Part shown: positions 28,118 through 35,113 of the stretch, one piece after another
Layout of the letters: each line of letters begins with the position of its first letter
Position numbering within the stretch: position 1 is the stretch's first letter
IMG/VR virus record: IMGVR_UViG_3300009158_000092
Coordinates: 1 to 39,672 of that record
Length of the DNA stretch: 39,672 nucleotides
Source: a virus
Direction: 5' to 3' (one strand)
Made by a program: the position numbers and the translations under genes
The notes under the pieces: generated by a model
The model's database searches: none
The model's input: only the letters and a program-made list of their open reading frames with translations
Told to the model about the DNA's origin: nothing

Positions 28118-28147
28118 ATTATACTATATGGATGTAGTTTTAGTCAA
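28118..28147 (-). promoter_or_regulatory. Leftward promoter, leaderless
   Basis: TTGACT (28147-28142), 18 bases, TATAAT (28123-28118); the expected start coincides with the ATG at 28111. Confidence 0.7.
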
Positions 28148-28152
28148 CTAGA

Positions 28153-28254
28153 TTAACAGTTATGGGTTAATCCACATACAGTGCATATGCTATCTACAAC
28201 AACGCAATCATCACACCAATCTGTGATCCTATCTGTTTTTTCTTCTAATTCCAT
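28153..28254 (-). CDS. 33-residue zinc mini-protein
   Basis: MELEEKTDRITDWCDDCVVV... with CDDC (14-17), CTVC (24-27) and a final Cys. Acidic. Unknown role. Confidence 0.55.
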   Translation of the reverse strand: MELEEKTDRITDWCDDCVVVDSICTVCGLTHNC

Positions 28255-28283
28255 ATATGCTTATAGGTTATTTAATATACCCA

Positions 28284-28523
28284 TTACTTTACCCTTGGTT
28301 TAAATACGCCATTCCAAGAAGCTTCTGGTTCTTCTGGAAGTCCAGTCGATTTATTAATTGGAACACAATTAGGAACTTTTTTTCCGCCTTTATTCTTCAT
28401 GCCTACCTGCTTATAACCAGTCCAGCAAGCTTTTTCCATGTTATTCCATTTGTCGACATGCTCATCATCTGACTCATAGTTCTTTGATATATCTTCATCT
28501 GAGAGCTCTTGTGTGTTATCCAT
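28284..28523 (-). CDS. Conserved-type small phage protein
   Basis: 79 aa. KACWTGYKQVGMKNKGGKK and VPNCVP is a short motif known from phage structural and scaffolding regions, where it marks small basic segments. The N-terminal half is acidic. Function unknown. Confidence 0.65.
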   Translation of the reverse strand: MDNTQELSDEDISKNYESDDEHVDKWNNMEKACWTGYKQVGMKNKGGKKVPNCVPINKSTGLPEEPEASWNGVFKPRVK

Positions 28524-28527
28524 AAAT

Positions 28528-28815
28528 CTATTCTACCATTTCTGCTTTCCTAAGCCACTCATCTTCCCATAGGCCCATCAAGGAATTGTTCCCGATATCA
28601 TCAAAATAATAACGGTTTAGCTTATCGTTATATGTCCATCCATACCAGGTATCACCTTCACACCAACTTAAAGATGCTGTTTGCATTGCCTCTGGGTCTC
28701 TCATAATACCCTTTAAATGATCATACATATGAACTTCTTCAAAAATAGCTTCTCTCAAAGATGTAAATCTAAATATTTTATTAACTAGCCAATCAATCAT
28801 ATTATTCGTTTCCAT
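28528..28815 (-). CDS. Hypothetical protein
   Basis: 95 aa from the ATG at 28815 (the frame also extends to a GTG at 28848 without a ribosome-binding site). Trp-rich C-terminal half (WCEGDTWYGWTYNDKLNRYY). Overlaps the upstream gene by 14 bases. Unknown. Confidence 0.55.
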   Translation of the reverse strand: METNNMIDWLVNKIFRFTSLREAIFEEVHMYDHLKGIMRDPEAMQTASLSWCEGDTWYGWTYNDKLNRYYFDDIGNNSLMGLWEDEWLRKAEMVE

Positions 28816-29113
28816 ATCTTGCAATACTTGCTGCCCTGTGAAAATCACAGTTGCACGAACTATTCATTAGATAAGAGCATTGTCCTTCTATATCTAAAGC
28901 TATAGACTCTCTCATCTGTTGTTCTTTTGCTAATATTTTTTTATTTACTATTCCAGATTTTCCACCATTTTTAGCTTTATATTCTCTAACCTGTTTAATT
29001 CTAGTTTGATTCTCGCCTAAAGGATCGTGTACATGACACCAGCTATTTCTAGAAGCTTCTCCAACGATGGGACATTTTTTTCCTTTTGCAGTAATTGCTG
29101 GGCACTTAATCAT
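28802..29113 (-). CDS. DUF5763-like zinc protein
   Basis: 103 aa from the ATG at 29113. N-terminal CPAITAKGKKCPIVG...WCHVHDP is the Cys/His pattern of small 'restricted to phages and bacteria' zinc proteins (C..KG..C...C.H). A second Cys cluster (CSYLMNSSCNCDFH) ends the protein. Probably metal-binding; function unknown. Confidence 0.65.
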   Translation of the reverse strand: MIKCPAITAKGKKCPIVGEASRNSWCHVHDPLGENQTRIKQVREYKAKNGGKSGIVNKKILAKEQQMRESIALDIEGQCSYLMNSSCNCDFHRAASIARYGNE

Positions 29114-29210
29114 CTTTTGGGTCCTTTTCCCATGTAAGTTTTCCATCTTTATATACTGGCCAATATCCTAATGAACGCCAATCCATTTTCATAATCTTAG
29201 GTTCTTTCAT
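29106..29210 (-). CDS. Tiny leaderless protein
   Basis: 34 aa (MKEPKIMKMDWRSLGYWPVY...). The ATG at 29210 is 7 bases after TATACT (29222-29217). Its stop overlaps the start of the next gene, so it may act as a coupling leader peptide. Confidence 0.5.
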   Translation of the reverse strand: MKEPKIMKMDWRSLGYWPVYKDGKLTWEKDPKDD

Positions 29211-29216
29211 ATGTTG

Positions 29217-29245
29217 AGTATACTATATCTGACGGGTACCGTCAA
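29217..29245 (-). promoter_or_regulatory. Leftward promoter with palindromic operator, leaderless
   Basis: TTGACG (29245-29240), 17 bases, TATACT (29222-29217). The palindrome TGACGG-GTA-CCGTCA (29230-29244) covers the -35. The start falls on the ATG at 29210. The right copy of the dispersed repeat is 9 bases upstream. Confidence 0.7.
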
Positions 29246-29253
29246 TGGGGTCT

Positions 29254-29277
29254 CTACCGCCGCACTTTTTTCGCACT
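29254..29277 (-). repeat. Dispersed inverted repeat, right copy
   Basis: The minus strand reads AGTGCG-A6-GTGCGGCGGTAG, matching 13583-13610 on the plus strand apart from one A and one CGG. See the left copy. Confidence 0.7.
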
Positions 29278-29309
29278 ATTTGGTCAATAGGGATCTAATT
29301 TTATATATA

Positions 29310-29546
29310 TTATAATTTAGCTTCAGGTGAAGGAATCGGACCTTCATTATCAGTTTCGGAAACTGCTCTACGACCATTATAGGAACCTGAATTATCTTTG
29401 GGGATAATTCGCCTAATTTCGCAGTAACACTGGGGGCACTCACCCTTATATAGCCAGTTACCTGAATCTAAGACAACCATCTCGGTTAGCCTTCCTTCTA
29501 CGCTCTTATTGCAAGGAACGCAGAAAGCACTCAAATGTACGGTCAA
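29310..29546 (-). CDS. Zinc-ribbon protein
   Basis: 78 aa with a TTG start behind AAGGAGAAAATA, a good site that supports TTG. CVPC (9-12) and CPQCYC make a C4 ribbon like the short phage proteins with C..C...G.CP.C...R. The C-terminal tail is disordered. Confidence 0.65.
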   Translation of the reverse strand: MTVHLSAFCVPCNKSVEGRLTEMVVLDSGNWLYKGECPQCYCEIRRIIPKDNSGSYNGRRAVSETDNEGPIPSPEAKL

Positions 29547-29557
29547 TATTTTCTCCT

Positions 29558-29683
29558 TTACGATGAAGAAAAAATAAAATGTTTCTTACAGACTGATACT
29601 ACTCCGCCAACGCCATTTATGTGTACGACTTCATAGCCATTGTATATGGCCTCTTCATCACAGTAAAAGCATTTTTCTTTCAT
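29558..29683 (-). CDS. Zinc mini-protein
   Basis: 41 aa with CFYC (5-8) and CKKH (32-35), a C3H-type site. ATGA-type overlap with the HNH gene. Unknown. Confidence 0.6.
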   Translation of the reverse strand: MKEKCFYCDEEAIYNGYEVVHINGVGGVVSVCKKHFIFSSS

Positions 29684-30111
29684 GTATAGTATCCTTCTAT
29701 CTCTGGGTATTCCCCGTTTTTTAAAGCTCTTCTATAGGTTCTGTTCTTATGACAGTTAGAACAAACAATCTCACATTTAGCTATCTCTGCATCGATCTGC
29801 TCTATGCTGTAATCTCTGCTACTTCTACCACCTATAGTAAACAGTTTATCATACTCTGGTAAATGGTCAAACTCAAGTATCCAATATGGGTAATCTTCTC
29901 TACAATCTGTACACTTTTTGCCTTGCTTTGCATTTCTTACATGTGCAATAGCTTTGTGCCTGGACTGCTTTCTTCGATCTAAAGCTTTTTCTTTTTGGCC
30001 CGCCCCTATGTGATATGAAATTGTTCCTTTAGAGCAACCAAGAATTTTCTGGATCTCTCTGTAGGACTTACCCTCAGCATATAGCCGAAAGATATCTTCT
30101 TTGTGATTCAT
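29680..30111 (-). CDS. HNH endonuclease with helix-turn-helix
   Basis: 143 aa. Residues 10-36 (LYAEGKSYREIQKILGCSKG...) form a resolvase-type helix-turn-helix. The HNH part holds CTDC (67-70), FDH (81-83) and CSNCHKNRT (117-125), with paired Cys for the structural zinc. Such proteins nick or cut DNA and spread as free-standing homing nucleases; some help packaging. No intron is visible nearby, so it is probably free-standing. Confidence 0.85.
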   Translation of the reverse strand: MNHKEDIFRLYAEGKSYREIQKILGCSKGTISYHIGAGQKEKALDRRKQSRHKAIAHVRNAKQGKKCTDCREDYPYWILEFDHLPEYDKLFTIGGRSSRDYSIEQIDAEIAKCEIVCSNCHKNRTYRRALKNGEYPEIEGYYT

Positions 30112-30118
30112 AGGTTCA

Positions 30119-30147
30119 ATTCTAACATAGTCTTGAACCCTTGTCTA
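30119..30147 (-). promoter_or_regulatory. Leftward promoter of the HNH gene
   Basis: TAGACA (30147-30142), 17 bases, TAGAAT (30124-30119); the start is predicted one base before the ATG at 30111. Confidence 0.65.
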
Positions 30148-30426
30148 GTCTATTGAAATGTATCTTTTATCAATATGACCATGAGTAGATATCTCACTAT
30201 TTGATACAGTCATATTATTGCTTTCTCTATTCCAATGTATGTAAGATCTAATATATACTGCTGCATATGCAATTGCTGATGCTATGAATCCATATTGCTT
30301 TGTTACAATAGCATAGGTTATCCATAAACATTCATTAAATAGTAATACAAACCATCCCCATATTGTTTTCCGCCCAACAAAATATATACCAGTAACACCA
30401 ATTAAAGCTAATACCCATGACCACAT
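30145..30426 (-). CDS. Small multi-pass membrane protein
   Basis: 93 aa with three hydrophobic helices (about 2-17, 23-40, 46-62) and a polar C-terminal tail. It resembles small phage inner-membrane proteins with a GWFVLLFNECLWITYAI segment. Function unknown. Confidence 0.6.
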   Translation of the reverse strand: MWSWVLALIGVTGIYFVGRKTIWGWFVLLFNECLWITYAIVTKQYGFIASAIAYAAVYIRSYIHWNRESNNMTVSNSEISTHGHIDKRYISID

Positions 30427-30578
30427 TATTGATTGAGTCCGTCCTGGATTATCTTATTCCTTAAAGCAGCTTCTCTTTTTTGATCAGGGCTGAGTATTAC
30501 CTTAGAGGATAATCTTTTTAAATTCTTTTTGTATCTTTTTAGTTTACTTTGGGATACAGCCTTATTATTTTTTTTCAT
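30426..30578 (-). CDS. Small basic protein
   Basis: 50 aa, Lys/Arg-rich (KLKRYKKNLKRLSSK). Probably binds nucleic acid. Overlaps its neighbours by 1 and 14 bases. Confidence 0.5.
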   Translation of the reverse strand: MKKNNKAVSQSKLKRYKKNLKRLSSKVILSPDQKREAALRNKIIQDGLNQ

Positions 30579-30717
30579 TTGAATAATCTATAGTCTTTCC
30601 AACTGGGATCATGTCGTTGCATCTTTTGCAATACATGTATACTTTGCCAGTAAATGGGCACGATCCACCAGATATTAGATCATGCTTTACTATTTTACAA
30701 ATAAATCTATTAATCAT
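30565..30717 (-). CDS. Zinc mini-protein
   Basis: 50 aa with C7, C20 and CKRC (30-33). Overlaps both neighbours. Unknown. Confidence 0.55.
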   Translation of the reverse strand: MINRFICKIVKHDLISGGSCPFTGKVYMYCKRCNDMIPVGKTIDYSNEKK

Positions 30718-30853
30718 TTTCTGATTTCATTTCATTAGATATTGATTGCTCAACTGGACTTTGTGTCTTCTTTACTTTATGGGTATCATCGCATATAGGA
30801 TATGTTTTTGATCTATGGCAACTACACATTTTCATTGGCTTTACTTCACTCAT
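30710..30853 (-). CDS. CDGSH-type iron-sulfur mini-protein
   Basis: 47 aa. Residues 10-25 (CSCHRSKTYPICDDTH) match the CDGSH motif CxC-x2-S-x3-P-x-C-D-x-T-H, which binds a 2Fe-2S cluster by three Cys and one His. The usual Gly after the Asp is Asp here. A single short CDGSH unit in a phage is unusual. It overlaps the sulfotransferase gene by 4 bases, so the two are probably made together. Confidence 0.65.
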   Translation of the reverse strand: MSEVKPMKMCSCHRSKTYPICDDTHKVKKTQSPVEQSISNEMKSEND

Positions 30854-31653
30854 TTTGCTTCCTCCCATAACTGGAAATCTATAGAGTTTAAATCTTCTAA
30901 TTTAGCAAGAGTATGTGTGTTTAGATTATCGTAGATATACTGACTTAATATTTCAGAGTTTCTTTCAGACCCAGAAAAAGACATATCTTTTCTTTCTATT
31001 CCGTATGCATCATACATAATGTCTGCTAGGCTTAGTGTGAATTCATTCATATTTTCTGTTTTGCCAACCAAAATCATTTGGTTAAGAACACTTTTTGCAT
31101 CTTCATATGAAACGCTTGCACCATCTATTCCCCAACCACTCTGTCTTACTTTATTAATTTGCTCAATGTCTGCACCCTCTAGGTGTCTAAACTCTGGCTT
31201 TAATCCCTTTATGTGATCAGTCAATCCATTTACTAAAAACTTTGATTGAAAATTAGATTTTGACTCCATATCATCTCCGCTGAAAACCCACTCTTCAAAT
31301 TCATATAAAGCTTTTCCTGGAAAACCATTACCTAAAATCATAGCAAATTGACTAACAAGCCTTTTAATTGGATTTCTTAATGTAGTAAAAGATTTAATTT
31401 CTTTATCTATCTTATATGGCTCTGCTGCAAAATGACCACTTATAAAGTTGTGTGACTCTACATCTAATTTTGATATTGAATACGAGTCTCCGCCACATTC
31501 TGGGCCATGCATGAATGGATTTATTGTGCCAGACTTAAGCATATCGTATTTATCTAAAGAGCTAATTAGGTATGTTCCACCAGTTCTTGGTATGTGATGA
31601 TGATATAGTTTAATTTTTTCTGCCCCAATGAATTTTATTCCACCCACGCTCAT
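30850..31653 (-). CDS. Sulfotransferase
   Basis: 267 aa from the ATG at 31653, which overlaps the end of the DUF2061 gene by 44 bases. HHHIPRTGGTYL (18-29) is the 5'-phosphosulfate loop and FTTLRNPIKRLVSQF (about 89-103) is the 3'-phosphate-binding motif of PAPS-dependent sulfotransferases. It would move sulfate from PAPS to a glycan or other acceptor. A gene for PAPS supply lies two genes upstream in the same strand (31882-32643). Confidence 0.8.
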   Translation of the reverse strand: MSVGGIKFIGAEKIKLYHHHIPRTGGTYLISSLDKYDMLKSGTINPFMHGPECGGDSYSISKLDVESHNFISGHFAAEPYKIDKEIKSFTTLRNPIKRLVSQFAMILGNGFPGKALYEFEEWVFSGDDMESKSNFQSKFLVNGLTDHIKGLKPEFRHLEGADIEQINKVRQSGWGIDGASVSYEDAKSVLNQMILVGKTENMNEFTLSLADIMYDAYGIERKDMSFSGSERNSEILSQYIYDNLNTHTLAKLEDLNSIDFQLWEEAK

Positions 31654-31816
31654 GTAAGTAGTAAAGAATTGTTTTTGTAAACACTTCAAAGCTTGCAATT
31701 GCTCCTGCGGTTACTGGTTCTTTTGTTATTGCCCAAGATATTACAAAAGTATCTGCTGTACCAATGATACGCCAAGTGATTGCCTTTACTGCTGATCTTT
31801 GTTTACTTACGTTCAT
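31610..31816 (-). CDS. DUF2061 membrane protein, copy 1
   Basis: 68 aa. SAVKAITWRIIGTADTFVIS and YYLHERGWNKI match DUF2061, a small two-helix membrane family. In other bacteria it is found fused to or next to sulfate-activation genes (APS kinase/adenylyltransferase), which fits its place between the sulfotransferase and the APS kinase. A second copy lies at 33639-33839. Confidence 0.8.
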   Translation of the reverse strand: MNVSKQRSAVKAITWRIIGTADTFVISWAITKEPVTAGAIASFEVFTKTILYYLHERGWNKIHWGRKN

Positions 31817-31925
31817 CTTTATCCTCAGAAAAAAGTCTTTCTTCTGCTTCGTTCATTGCCTTTCCAGCATTTTCTAATTGTTTAAAGACCCATTTCCCTA
31901 CGTTTTTCAGTTGCTGAAATAGCAT
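31803..31925 (-). CDS. Small charged helical protein
   Basis: 40 aa (MLFQQLKNVGKWVFKQLENA...). It starts inside the end of the APS kinase gene in another frame and overlaps the DUF2061 start by 14 bases. Amphipathic helix. Unknown. Confidence 0.5.
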   Translation of the reverse strand: MLFQQLKNVGKWVFKQLENAGKAMNEAEERLFSEDKDERK

Positions 31926-32643
31926 GGATAGTGGCCCCCAAATCTACTTGTTCAATTTTATATCCTACATCACGTCCATATACGATGTTGGTAATGTTAG
32001 GTAGTCTTAATACTAATGCGCCATCCATAAATTCATCCTTGGCAATGTATTCTTTTACCTGATCAAACTTAAGCGGATCTTTCTCGCTTGTGTTATATGT
32101 ATTACGTACACCAAGCAAGACTTGATCTGTTCTCTTGCCCGCCTCTTTATAAAGGGCGTGATGCCCCTCGTGCCATGGCTGATAGCGCCCAAGCATTAGA
32201 GTGGTTGGAGCAGACCAATCATGAAGACTAAACCTATCAATTATGTGAGATGCTTTTGCTTCTGCATCTAAGTTATGACTAATGAATGACACATCAAACT
32301 CTGTTGGTCGCTCAAACATTTTATTGGTATCTTCAAAGCGTCCTTCTGCAATAGTGTCCATGAATACCAAAATATCTGGCTTACCAAATGCTGCACGAGT
32401 TAGATCAGTTGGGCATACAAAATCTACGATTACTGGAGCAACGCCTTGCCTAGAGATTAGCCTTGCTATTTCTCCCATGCGTCTTGCATGCTCTATTCTA
32501 TCTTCTGAAGTAAAGCTTAGGTCAGAATTTATTGTCGCACGTACTTCATCTGCATTAAGGTGAATAGCGTTAATGCGCTCCTTTAATGCCTTTGCCAATT
32601 CAGTTTTACCAGAACCAGGCAAGCCAATAATTTGAATTATCAT
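31882..32643 (-). CDS. APS kinase fused to a nucleotidyltransferase domain
   Basis: 253 aa. Residues 1-140 form a P-loop kinase: GLPGSGKT (7-14), LNADEVR (29-35) and FVCPTDLTR, as in adenylylsulfate kinase (CysC). Residues about 148-253 form a cytidylyl/adenylyltransferase fold with GRYQPWHEGH (152-161, HxGH-type) and ISATEKR (242-248, ISxTxxR). Together it could make PAPS from APS; whether the second domain makes APS, as ATP sulfurylase does, or activates another substrate is open. It should feed the sulfotransferase. Confidence 0.8.
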   Translation of the reverse strand: MIIQIIGLPGSGKTELAKALKERINAIHLNADEVRATINSDLSFTSEDRIEHARRMGEIARLISRQGVAPVIVDFVCPTDLTRAAFGKPDILVFMDTIAEGRFEDTNKMFERPTEFDVSFISHNLDAEAKASHIIDRFSLHDWSAPTTLMLGRYQPWHEGHHALYKEAGKRTDQVLLGVRNTYNTSEKDPLKFDQVKEYIAKDEFMDGALVLRLPNITNIVYGRDVGYKIEQVDLGATIHAISATEKRREMGL

Positions 32644-32661
32644 AACTAACCTTAAATTATA

Positions 32662-32686
32662 AACACCCTATATTTAATAGGGTGTT
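32662..32686 (-). terminator. Hairpin terminator
   Basis: AACACCCTA (32662-32670) and TAGGGTGTT (32678-32686), a 9-base perfect stem around a short loop. It separates the disordered-protein gene from the APS kinase gene. Confidence 0.65.
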
Positions 32687-32697
32687 GTTATAAAAAA

Positions 32698-32898
32698 TTA
32701 TATCTTTTTTCTACCAGTTTTTTTAGGTGCTTTTGGTATTAAGCTAGTTTCTCTACGTATACCGTGTTTATTTCTGTCTACGACCATACCTTGTTTAGGA
32801 TTTTTTCTTGTTGCTTCTCTGCTTGTAACAGAACCAGCAGCCCCACCGTTAGGTGGTGGGGTGGTGCCAGTACCGTCATCTTTTTGAAAATTACTCAT
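32698..32898 (-). CDS. Small disordered basic protein
   Basis: 66 aa, Pro/Gly-rich start (DGTGTTPPPNGGAAG) and a basic end (KAPKKTGRKKI). Overlaps the upstream gene by 8 bases. Unknown. Confidence 0.55.
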   Translation of the reverse strand: MSNFQKDDGTGTTPPPNGGAAGSVTSREATRKNPKQGMVVDRNKHGIRRETSLIPKAPKKTGRKKI

Positions 32899-33040
32899 TG
32901 ATAAATTGTCTTGTCTGCTCAGGTGTTGAAGTCATACTTAATGTAAGACCTGCTTCACCATCTCTTGAAACATCAGTAACTTCAACTGGAATAACTCCTG
33001 TTGAGCTGCCGAATGCTTCGCATCCACATTCAATACACAT
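32891..33040 (-). CDS. Small Cys-containing protein
   Basis: 49 aa with CIECGC at the start, then a beta segment (VIPVEVTDVSRDGEAGLTLS). Typical of short phage proteins; unknown role. Confidence 0.55.
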   Translation of the reverse strand: MCIECGCEAFGSSTGVIPVEVTDVSRDGEAGLTLSMTSTPEQTRQFINE

Positions 33041-33042
33041 AA

Positions 33043-33201
33043 TTATTTGCCGTTATTTCCGACGCCAGCTCCGTCTTGTGAAGACTTATCTGTTGCAGCA
33101 AATGCTGATCCAGTATTGTCTGAGTAGTGTGCGTTGATATCGTTTGTTCCTGCTGGCTTAGCGGCTTCAAAGCCTCCGCCATTAATTCCATTTGTTGTCA
33201 T
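33043..33201 (-). CDS. Small Gly/Asn-rich protein
   Basis: 52 aa, disordered, with repeated Gly, Asn and Asp (GINGGGFEAAKPAGTND). TATTACTCCT-type site AGGAG precedes the ATG. Might be a structural or virion-associated peptide; unknown. Confidence 0.55.
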   Translation of the reverse strand: MTTNGINGGGFEAAKPAGTNDINAHYSDNTGSAFAATDKSSQDGAGVGNNGK

Positions 33202-33276
33202 TTTATTACTCCTATAGGTTATCTATTTAAGCGGGACTAGTATTCCGCTTATAAGACTATTATAGCATTTAGTTGA

Positions 33277-33399
33277 TTAGGACTTGTACTGTTCATGCCA
33301 GCAGTCGTCACATATATCAATAACTGGGCCCGATTGATGTCCTGAAAGCCTGGTTGCTTTCTTTTCACACCCTTTTATTTCACAAAATCCACTAAACAC
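33277..33399 (-). CDS. Zinc mini-protein
   Basis: 40 aa, GTG start overlapping the upstream TAG (TAGTG). C6, C11 and CDDC (30-33) give a C4 site. Unknown. Confidence 0.55.
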   Translation of the reverse strand: MFSGFCEIKGCEKKATRLSGHQSGPVIDICDDCWHEQYKS

Positions 33400-33539
33400 T
33401 ACTTAGATCCCTTTGCCTTCTGCCCTCTATAGCCCGTTTTTTTAATATTCATTGATCCAGGCTTCTTTTGTCCACTGGTGTACGTTCCAGCTTGTCTTTG
33501 AGCTAAAGCTCTTTGCATTTTATCGAGGTGCTTTCCCAT
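33399..33539 (-). CDS. Small basic protein
   Basis: 46 aa, Lys/Gly/Gln-rich (MGKHLDKMQRALAQRQAGTY...), probably disordered and nucleic-acid-binding. Overlaps the 33520 gene by 20 bases. Confidence 0.5.
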   Translation of the reverse strand: MGKHLDKMQRALAQRQAGTYTSGQKKPGSMNIKKTGYRGQKAKGSK

Positions 33540-33642
33540 TTTTTTTCTTTTCTTTTATAGTCCATATTGGTAACTGAAGATTATTTAAACCAATTTCATA
33601 CCCTAATACATTACAAACAAACTTAATTATTTTTATTTTCAT
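33520..33642 (-). CDS. Small hypothetical protein
   Basis: 40 aa (MKIKIIKFVCNVLGYEIGLN...) with a basic end. Overlaps the end of the DUF2061 gene by 4 bases. Unknown. Confidence 0.5.
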   Translation of the reverse strand: MKIKIIKFVCNVLGYEIGLNNLQLPIWTIKEKKKNGKAPR

Positions 33643-33839
33643 TTAACTTTACTTCCAAATTTAGCCCACACTCTTTCGTGCAAAAAGTATCCTAATGCTT
33701 CCCACCCAATATATATTAAAGCTCCTAGGCTTGCATATTCCCACTCACCAGTAAATAAATAAATTACCCCAGCCACACCAACAAGGTGAAATACCTCCCA
33801 GCTTAATGTTTTTAATAAAGTTCTTTTAGTTGATTCCAT
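33639..33839 (-). CDS. DUF2061 membrane protein, copy 2, leaderless
   Basis: 66 aa, paralogue of 31610-31816: LLKTLSWEVFHLVGVAGVIY, a second helix and YFLHERVWAKF. The ATG at 33839 lies 7 bases after TATAAT (33851-33846), so the transcript should be leaderless. Confidence 0.75.
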   Translation of the reverse strand: MESTKRTLLKTLSWEVFHLVGVAGVIYLFTGEWEYASLGALIYIGWEALGYFLHERVWAKFGSKVK

Positions 33840-33845
33840 AGTTTA

Positions 33846-33874
33846 ATTATACTCTCTATTTTATAAAAGGTAAA
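33846..33874 (-). promoter_or_regulatory. Leftward promoter, leaderless
   Basis: TTTACC (33874-33869), 17 bases, TATAAT (33851-33846), starting right after the terminator at 33872. Confidence 0.6.
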
Positions 33875-33900
33875 TGGGGCGGATAAAATCCGCCCCATTT
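33872..33900 (-). terminator. Strong bidirectional-type terminator
   Basis: A 13-base perfect inverted repeat, AAATGGGGCGGAT and ATCCGCCCCATTT, around AAA. It is just behind the stop of the secreted-protein gene, which suggests a strongly expressed single-gene transcript. Confidence 0.85.
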
Positions 33901-33905
33901 ATTAA

Positions 33906-35066
33906 TTACTTAACTAAGGTAACCTTAGCCTTTGGATTCTTTGCATTCCACTTCTTTGCAAGTGCATTGAAAGCATCCTTAAGTGATTTAAGTGAAGCAG
34001 CGTTATCTGCTGTTAGCTTAGCGATAGTTGCATCCTTAGCAAGGACAACTGCATCTGAAGCAGTCTTTGCATCAGCAAGTGCCTTAGCAGAAGCAGCCTT
34101 CTCTGCAGCAAGTGCTGTAGCGGAAGCAGCCTTCTCTGCAGCAAGTGCAGCATCTGAAGCAACCTTAGCAGCAGCGGCATCTGCAGCAGCCTTTACGACT
34201 GCAGCATCTGAAATTGCCTTAGCGGCAAGTGCTGCATCCTTAGCAGCAGTTTGTGCTGCAAGTTCTGAAACTAGATCACGAACTGTGATTTCTGCAAATG
34301 GTGCGAGTGCACGAGCAGGTAGTCCAACTACATCAGCAGTTGTTGCGTCTCCAGCATTTGTTGGGCTGAATGTGATTAGTGAGCGTGTTCCAGTTGCTGG
34401 AAGTGTTGCAACAAACTTTGCAACTCCAAAATCTGAAAGTGTAGCACCAGTTGTTACTGTTGCTGTGTCCATAACTGCTGTTGAAGCAAATACAGTTGCA
34501 GTAATTGACTTAGCAGATACCTTGTTTCCAAATGTGTCTGTTGCAGTTACTGAGATGTCTTGCTTTGTCCCAGCAGCACCAGCGGTAGGTGCAGATACTG
34601 TAAGAGTATTAATCTTACCAGCAGTTCCCTGTACGTAGTAGGTAAGAGTTGTACCCTGATTTGTGATTACAACTGTACCAATTGCTGTTGTCTTTGTGTA
34701 GACATAAAATGTTGCTGTTGTTCCTGTACCAGTTGCAATTGTCAAGGATGATGATCCTGATGTTGCTCCTACTGGTGCAGCGGTTGTGTGTAGTGCAGAC
34801 ACGATTGTTGCGTTTGTTGCTACGACTGAAACACTTGTTCCAACATCAACTGTTGCAATAAACTTTAGTGCGTCAGCTGCATCAACTGAGTTGTCTGCAG
34901 GTACTGGCAATGATGCAGGTGTTGCGATTGCTGATGCCGTAGTGTTTGCTACAGTGTCAAGCGATACAGCGACTGTCATTACAGCAGCACTTGCAGGTGT
35001 TGCTACCATTGTGCCCAAAGTCATGGCTGCAACCATGGCTAGTGCGATTTTCTTAAATGAGTTCAT
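33906..35066 (-). CDS. Secreted Ala/Thr-rich surface-type protein
   Basis: 386 aa. A Sec signal peptide (MNSFKKIALAMVAAMTLGTM... ending ASAA, about residue 28) leads to Ig-like beta segments (about 30-260, with QDISVTATDTFGNKVSAKS) and then an Ala/Lys coiled coil (about 265-360: AADAAAAKVASDAALAAEKA). The signal peptide and overall composition look like S-layer or surface proteins of planktonic actinobacteria, so it may be host-derived. An AAGGAG site precedes the start, and a strong terminator follows. Role unknown; decoy or cell-surface alteration are guesses. Confidence 0.7.
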   Translation of the reverse strand: MNSFKKIALAMVAAMTLGTMVATPASAAVMTVAVSLDTVANTTASAIATPASLPVPADNSVDAADALKFIATVDVGTSVSVVATNATIVSALHTTAAPVGATSGSSSLTIATGTGTTATFYVYTKTTAIGTVVITNQGTTLTYYVQGTAGKINTLTVSAPTAGAAGTKQDISVTATDTFGNKVSAKSITATVFASTAVMDTATVTTGATLSDFGVAKFVATLPATGTRSLITFSPTNAGDATTADVVGLPARALAPFAEITVRDLVSELAAQTAAKDAALAAKAISDAAVVKAAADAAAAKVASDAALAAEKAASATALAAEKAASAKALADAKTASDAVVLAKDATIAKLTADNAASLKSLKDAFNALAKKWNAKNPKAKVTLVK

Positions 35067-35113
35067 TTAATTTATTCTCCTTATTTCCTCTGCCTCTTGT
35101 ATGAAACAGAAAG

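Noticed and set aside
29680-30111. Group I intron around the HNH gene
   Set aside because: The flanking genes are complete and unrelated to each other, so the HNH protein appears free-standing.
33874-34638. Plus-strand 254-codon open frame
   Set aside because: It is the antisense reading of the Ala-rich secreted-protein gene and begins inside its terminator hairpin.
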